The translations under genes and the position numbers were made by a program. Of a DNA stretch of 64,000 nt, positions 61,501 through 64,000 are shown piece after piece. The DNA comes from Branchiostoma belcheri. Taxonomy: Eukaryota > Chordata > Leptocardii > Amphioxiformes > Branchiostomatidae. Below the pieces are notes generated by a model. It worked only from the letters and a program-made list of their open reading frames with translations, was not told the origin of the DNA and ran no database searches. The stretch's first letter is position 1. Each line of letters begins with the position of its first letter. The DNA lies in contig NW_017804642.1 in NCBI RefSeq assembly GCF_001625305.1, forward strand, positions 546,466-610,465. Reading direction: 5' to 3'.

Positions 61501-64000
61501 TGAAGTTGTTGGGGTTAGTTCAGTTGTTCCTGTGGCTGTTGCTGGTGCCAATGTGGTCGTTAGTACTGTACTTGACAAAACTGTTGACGTTATGGGTCTT
61601 GTTTGTGTGGTTGTAAATATTCTGGGTGACGTTGTTGGTGTTAGTTCGCTTGTTTTTGTGGCCGTTGTTGGTGCCAACGTGGTCGTTAGTACTGTACTTG
61701 ACAAAACTGTGGACGTTATTGGTTTTGTTGTCTGTGTGCTTGTACGTTTTCTCTGTGAAGTTGTTGGGGTTAGTTCAGCTGTTTTGGTTGCTGTTGTTGG
61801 TGCCAATGTAGATGTTTGGGCTATACTTGACAATACTGTTGACTCTATCGGTTTTGTCGTCATTGTACTTGTATGTTTTCTCTGTGAAGTTGTTGCGGTT
61901 ATTTCTGCTGTTCCTGTTGTTTGGGCTGTACTTGACATAACTGTAGATGTTTTTGGTTTTGATGTTTGTGTGCTTGTAAATTTTCCCTGTAAAGTTGTTG
62001 GGGTTATTCCAGTTGTTCTTGTGGTTGTTGTTGGGACCAATGTAGTAGTCTGCACTGTACTTGAGAAAACTGTGGACGTTTTTGGTACCGATGTAGTCTT
62101 TAGTACTGTACTCGACAATTCTGTTGACGCTTTAAATTTTGTTGTCTGTGTGCTTGTAGGTTTTGATGGGGTTAGTTCAGTTGTTAGTTCAGTTGTTTTT
62201 GTGGCCGTTGTTGGTGCCAATGTGGTCGTTAGTACTGTACTTGACAAAACTGTGGACGTTATTGGTTTTGTTGTCTGTGTGCTTGTAAATTTTCTTTGTG
62301 AAGTTGTTGGAAGGGTCAGTTCAGGTGTTGTTGTTGCTTCTGTGCTTGTTGCTGATGATAAAGAAAATTATGTGTGAAACTAAATATACGTATGTTCTTA
62401 GTATTTTAAGAGATAGCGGATAGACAATGACAAAGAAAATGTGAAATTATGTGTCTTACCCAAGATTTCATTACTAAAAGTAAGCGTTTCGTGTCCTCTT
62501 GATTTACATTTAGCATTTTGCACTTGAGTCCTTCTTGAAATGTCACGGGAATGGGGGGTGGGACAGCGCAATTAGTTATATCTAATTTGTCCCCAATATG
62601 GCTGCTTTGTATTGTTTTTTCTGTACATTTCTGTGTTATCTTTATGTAGCATTATATCTTTGGTAATTTTTTTATGTTCGATGTCTTGTATTTTCTTTTA
62701 TGTGCTTTAATAAATTTTAGAAAATGATAAAGAGAGACATGCCTTATACATAGGAACTATAGAATGTTTAAATTTTCCGGTCCCTGGTGCAAAAAGAGTT
62801 CTAAAGCCAGGAGCTTGCGAACTTGTTCCTAATGATTTGACAGTTTCTATCTTATTTATCTCATTCTTGAGAATTTAGATATCGTTCGGCTTTATAACTA
62901 ACTGACCAACCAGCTAACCATCAAACACACCAACCAAACAACTAAACAATCAATAAGTATGGAAGTGTTATCTTGTTTGTTAATCCACTATACAAATTAA
63001 AGCAACTTTACCTTGGAATTGCGTTGTTGTCGCTGGTGGTATTGCCGATGTAGATTCGGTAGTCATTCTTGCAGATGTTGTCTCTTTCCCCCTTTCTGTG
63101 CTTGACAGGGCAGTTGTTTGAATCGGCTTTGTTGTCCGCAACCTTGTAGAGCTAGACTCCTCCTTTGTTGTTGTTTCTGCTTTGGGTATTGATGTAGTTG
63201 TTTTTGCTGTGCTCAACAGAATAGTTGATGTTATTAGTTTTGTTCCCTGTGTGCTTGTTGGTTTTCTCTCTGACGTTGTAAGTGTTACTTTAGTTGCTTT
63301 AGTTGTTGGTGGTGCCAATGTTGTTGTAAGTGTTGTACCTGTAAAAACTGTTATAGGTGTTGTTATGTCTAGGCTTGTAACCGTGTTCTGTGACATTTCT
63401 GTCGGGGTCACTTTAACAGTTTTTCTAGCAGTCGTTGGTGCAAATATTGTTTTGTCTATAGTGCTTGACAATGTTGTTGTCTTTTTTGGGGGTGCTGTCG
63501 TTGTGTTTGTGTTTGTAGTCGTTAGTAATGTACTTGAAACGTCTGTGGATTTCATCGTTTTTGTCTGTGTGTTCGTAGGTTTTGATGGGGTTAGTTTAGT
63601 TGCCATGTCAGTTGTTTTCGTTGCTGTTGTTGTCGCCATTGTAGGCATTAGTACTGTACTTGACTCGGCTGTCGATCTAATAGGTTTTGTTGTCTGTGTG
63701 CTTGTGATTTTCATCTGTGTCGTTGTCGGGATTAGTTCAGTTGTTTTTGTTGCAGTCGTTGGTGTCAATGTAGTTGTTCGTACTGTACTTGTCAAGTCTG
63801 TCGACTTTATCGGTTTTGTTGTCTGTGTGCTTGTATTTGTTCCCTGCGATGTTGTTGGTGTTAGTTCGGCTGTTTTTGTGACCGGTGTTGGTGTCAATGT
63901 AGTCGTTAGAACTGTACTTGACAAGTCTGTCGATTCTGTCGTTTGTGTACTTGTAGTCGTTGGTAGTGTCGGTTCAGTTGTTGTTGGTGCTGATGCAGTT
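39876..64000 (-). CDS. Large transmembrane mucin with CysD (WxxW), SEA and EGF-like domains; 5' end beyond the window
   Basis: About 35 exons on the minus strand join almost entirely through phase-1 introns, except inside the SEA domains (phases 0 and 2). N to C: Thr/Ser-rich mucin exons; nine CysD domains; a short TTTSQPVTTHPP linker; SEA 1; a small Cys exon; EGF; a TPSPPP linker; CysD 10; SEA 2; three EGFs; a transmembrane helix; and a cytoplasmic tail. CysD domains show CxPYWTxxFDEST, LEDLRTKYMICH, ECVDENG and CxNYRVRFQCGC, the Mucin2_WxxW pattern of gel-forming mucins. SEA and EGF next to a membrane helix are the plan of MUC1/MUC3-type surface mucins. It is presumably an O-glycosylated apical surface protein. 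The signal peptide and start lie right of the window. A 20-N gap interrupts the mucin tract, and the last tail junction is unresolved. I cannot assign orthology to any one vertebrate mucin. Confidence 0.88.
41140..41285 (-). mobile_element. tRNA-derived SINE in a mucin intron
   Basis: On the minus strand an A-box-like GTGTGGCGTAACGGCAGAGC and a B-box GAGTTCGAATCC are followed by CCCTTGAGAAATGCACTTTA and TTTCCTCACTTTAC. It is about 72 bp from the transmembrane exon. It is not a tRNA gene. Confidence 0.7.
41769..43409 (-). other. Mucin: three EGF-like domains before the membrane
   Basis: Exons 43409-43260, 42546-42415 and 41918-41769 each encode one six-Cys EGF-like domain with phase-1 borders. 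The middle one begins DVDECEVAIDEC, a calcium-binding-type EGF start, and ends CHCPDGLVWNVTSSSC. The third holds CSDLDCSPGTCEYD and FCRCPDGTKRNNC. The first, CTSSLHTTCTPVETC to RCRCHSGF, ends at a GC donor (GCAAGT at 43259), the only choice that keeps phase 1. Confidence 0.82.
42131..42190. repeat. (GATA)n-type microsatellite
   Basis: Interrupted GATA/TAGA units between two EGF exons of the mucin. Confidence 0.8.
43901..45209 (-). other. Mucin: SEA domain 2
   Basis: Exons 45209-45097, 44515-44457 and 44031-43901 (phases 0 and 2 inside). The first gives EIVTSVLSSRM with an alternating strand and helix (YKLVEEYYMKM). The second gives TRTMLADIDGIFGMRFLGIT. The third opens PGSIIVSVEI and ends DDDWHFVPDDM. 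The PGSIIVSV segment matches the autoproteolysis loop of SEA domains (cleavage between G and S). The exon plan is the same as SEA domain 1. Confidence 0.75.
44601..44870. repeat. Tandem duplication, 141-bp unit, in a mucin intron
   Basis: TTAGAGGCATGTTTATATAT starts at 44601 and again at 44742. The two units match closely over about 130 bp and both end near CACTAGGAT/ATACTAGGAT. The repeat lies between SEA 2 exons 1 and 2. Confidence 0.88.
45519..46378 (-). other. Mucin: divergent tenth CysD domain
   Basis: Exon 46378-46193 reads YCEPYWTPFFNTNTTTAG to MCRKVGTNLTADDLG, and exon 45647-45519 reads QTVLCNNTMGLSGLRCFN to YKCGCEI. The WT-FF and C-EDYEVSYKCGC positions match the other nine domains, but DLRTKYMICH is replaced by ENVRQGNYSICD. 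It is separated from the array by SEA 1 and an EGF. Confidence 0.8.
46911..49760 (-). other. Mucin: linker, SEA domain 1, Cys-rich exon, EGF and second linker
   Basis: Exon 49760-49710 is a 17-residue Thr/Pro linker (TTTSQPVTTHPPFSG). SEA 1 uses exons 49193-49084, 48507-48446 and 48155-47962. Its third exon opens NGSVDVTTKLDLYEEL, the SEA cleavage-loop position, and runs through the NDWLKTVLVDEL segment; its end (donor GTACGA at 47961) is less sure. Exon 47910-47842 reads FNCCVKCKAST. Exon 47475-47338 is an EGF-like domain (NCGDFVPGCVPKELC to HGHICTG). Exon 46931-46911 is only 21 nt and gives TPSPPP. Intron phases are 1 except inside SEA. Confidence 0.72.
49968..50030. repeat. (CACT)n microsatellite in a mucin intron
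   Basis: About 15 TCAC units without interruption, ending at 50030. Confidence 0.95.
50400..50763. repeat. Truncated Harbinger-like MITE, family 2
   Basis: Shares AAAATCATTTGTACAATGAT, TGGAGTCTGTGGAGGATG and ACTTGCTGTGG with 17277-17672. The right end is intact; the left terminus is missing. It lies between CysD exons. Confidence 0.6.
52619..53492. mobile_element. TACCTCCAT-ended element in a mucin intron
   Basis: It begins TACCTCCATAAAAAGGAGAT, has a CT/GT run, then CCGCACATCTTTATATTAGC and GGCTGACCTTGGTACTGCA, and ends TTTCATAGAGGTA. It is the same family as 34426-34847, about twice as long. A small inverted repeat, CATCTTAACTTCATAACGCC and its complement, lies at 52730-52775. Confidence 0.6.
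55416..55503. repeat. (AT)n microsatellite, about 44 units
   Basis: An uninterrupted AT run in the intron between CysD exons 55963-55847 and 55217-55011. Confidence 0.97.
55972..56295 (-). mobile_element. Retroposon fragment with (GATT)n tail and 7-bp target duplication
   Basis: The intron after the domain 2 exon reads 'gagatttaaatcgaccgcag'. After the domain 3 exon, the same sequence is split by about 320 bp, with TTAAATC at both edges. The insert begins, on the plus strand, with an AATC run (55974-56018) that reads as a (GATT)n tail on the minus strand, as in CR1/L2-like retroposons. No reverse transcriptase frame is left. Confidence 0.7.
57053..57600. repeat. 61-bp tandem repeat, about nine copies, derived from an exon-intron border
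   Basis: Copies begin (GTGCTGTGACATG) at 57053, 57114, 57177, 57238, 57299, 57360 and onward at 61-bp steps. Read on the minus strand each unit holds a decayed copy of the last 25 bp or so of the CysD exon 57698-57576, its splice donor (ATG|GTATGTAAATTT) and the start of the intron. The last unit merges into the real exon end at 57576. Some units have lost the donor (AATATG in place of GTATG). Confidence 0.85.
61336..61355. other. Assembly gap (20 N)
   Basis: Twenty N sit inside the mucin repeat tract. The sequence before it ('ttctactgtactcaacgaa') is nearly the same as at 60847-60866, and the reading frame changes across the gap, so repeat units are probably missing or collapsed. Confidence 0.95.
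62352..63011. other. Intron between mucin repeat exons
   Basis: AT-rich, with acceptor ATCATCAG|CA for the 62351 exon and donor CCAAG|GTAAAG at 63012/63011. No repeat family recognised and no open frame. Confidence 0.6.

Larger units (their letters stand above)
60505..64000 (-). other. Mucin: Thr/Ser/Pro-rich tandem-repeat exons
   Basis: Four exons are seen: beyond 64000 to 63012; 62351 to the gap at 61355; about 61321-61064; and about 60849-60505. All leave in phase 1. The repeat unit is about 42 residues (126-129 bp), for example LAPTTATKTAELTPTTSQRK then TSTQTTKPITSTVLSSTVL, and varies between copies. Composition is over half Thr/Ser, with few aromatics and no Cys. The last two exons are shorter and carry TTSTPKAETTTST. 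The acceptors of these two (GAGTACAG|TAGAAAC) are plausible but could instead be internal coding sequence. Confidence 0.8.

Noticed and set aside
60447-62377. Long plus-strand Val-rich frames (up to about 400 codons)
   Set aside because: They mirror the Thr-rich mucin repeats on the minus strand (ACA/ACT codons read backwards as TGT/AGT, giving Val-rich text) and have no independent support.

Overview
The window is animal nuclear DNA, most likely from a lancelet (Branchiostoma). The protein-coding exons are short, have GT-AG borders and are separated by introns full of repeats. The conserved proteins resemble vertebrate orthologues at invertebrate-deuterostome distance. The repeats include tRNA-headed SINEs, many short terminal-inverted-repeat elements and hammerhead-like retroelement ends. 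The lancelet assignment is an inference from sequence character; nothing in the window names the species. There is one 20-base assembly gap (61336-61355).

Layout: (1) 613-2104 (+) holds the last two coding exons of NOM1. (2) 2105-9611 has few genes and many repeats, including a 76-bp-arm inverted repeat, a SINE, a Harbinger-like MITE and a fold-back element with a perfect 9-bp target duplication. (3) 9612-9878 (-) is a GC-rich first coding exon of an unrecognised gene; a possible terminal exon lies at 5003-5175. (4) 11454-14326 (-) is complete MAK16 in four exons. (5) 14675-22037 (+) is complete METTL2 in nine exons, head to head with MAK16 across 348 bp. (6) 24406-36958 (+) is a 13-exon gene of about 617 codons that joins a CW zinc finger, a PWWP domain and an ARID domain, so it is a ZCWPW1-like histone-reader protein. 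Its second intron contains a 3.8-kb palindromic repeat element. (7) 39876-64000 (-) is the 3' part of a very large cell-surface mucin gene that runs off the right edge.

The mucin reads, N to C: Thr/Ser-rich mucin tracts built on a repeat of about 42 residues; nine tandem CysD (WxxW) domains; SEA domain 1; a small Cys-rich exon; an EGF-like domain; a divergent tenth CysD; SEA domain 2; three EGF-like domains; a transmembrane helix with a run of four cysteines; and a cytoplasmic tail. CysD domains are familiar from secreted gel-forming mucins, while SEA-EGF-TM is the plan of membrane mucins, so this gene joins both in one protein. I regard this gene and the CW-PWWP-ARID gene as the most notable contents.

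The genes show no operon-like relation. NOM1 and MAK16 are both nucleolar ribosome-biogenesis factors and METTL2 modifies tRNA, so three neighbours serve translation, but nothing in the sequence shows joint control beyond the shared MAK16/METTL2 promoter interval. Exon borders were read by eye from splice consensus and reading-frame continuity. All cumulative frames close for MAK16, METTL2 and the ZCWPW-like gene. The last two exons of the mucin do not join cleanly and are flagged.
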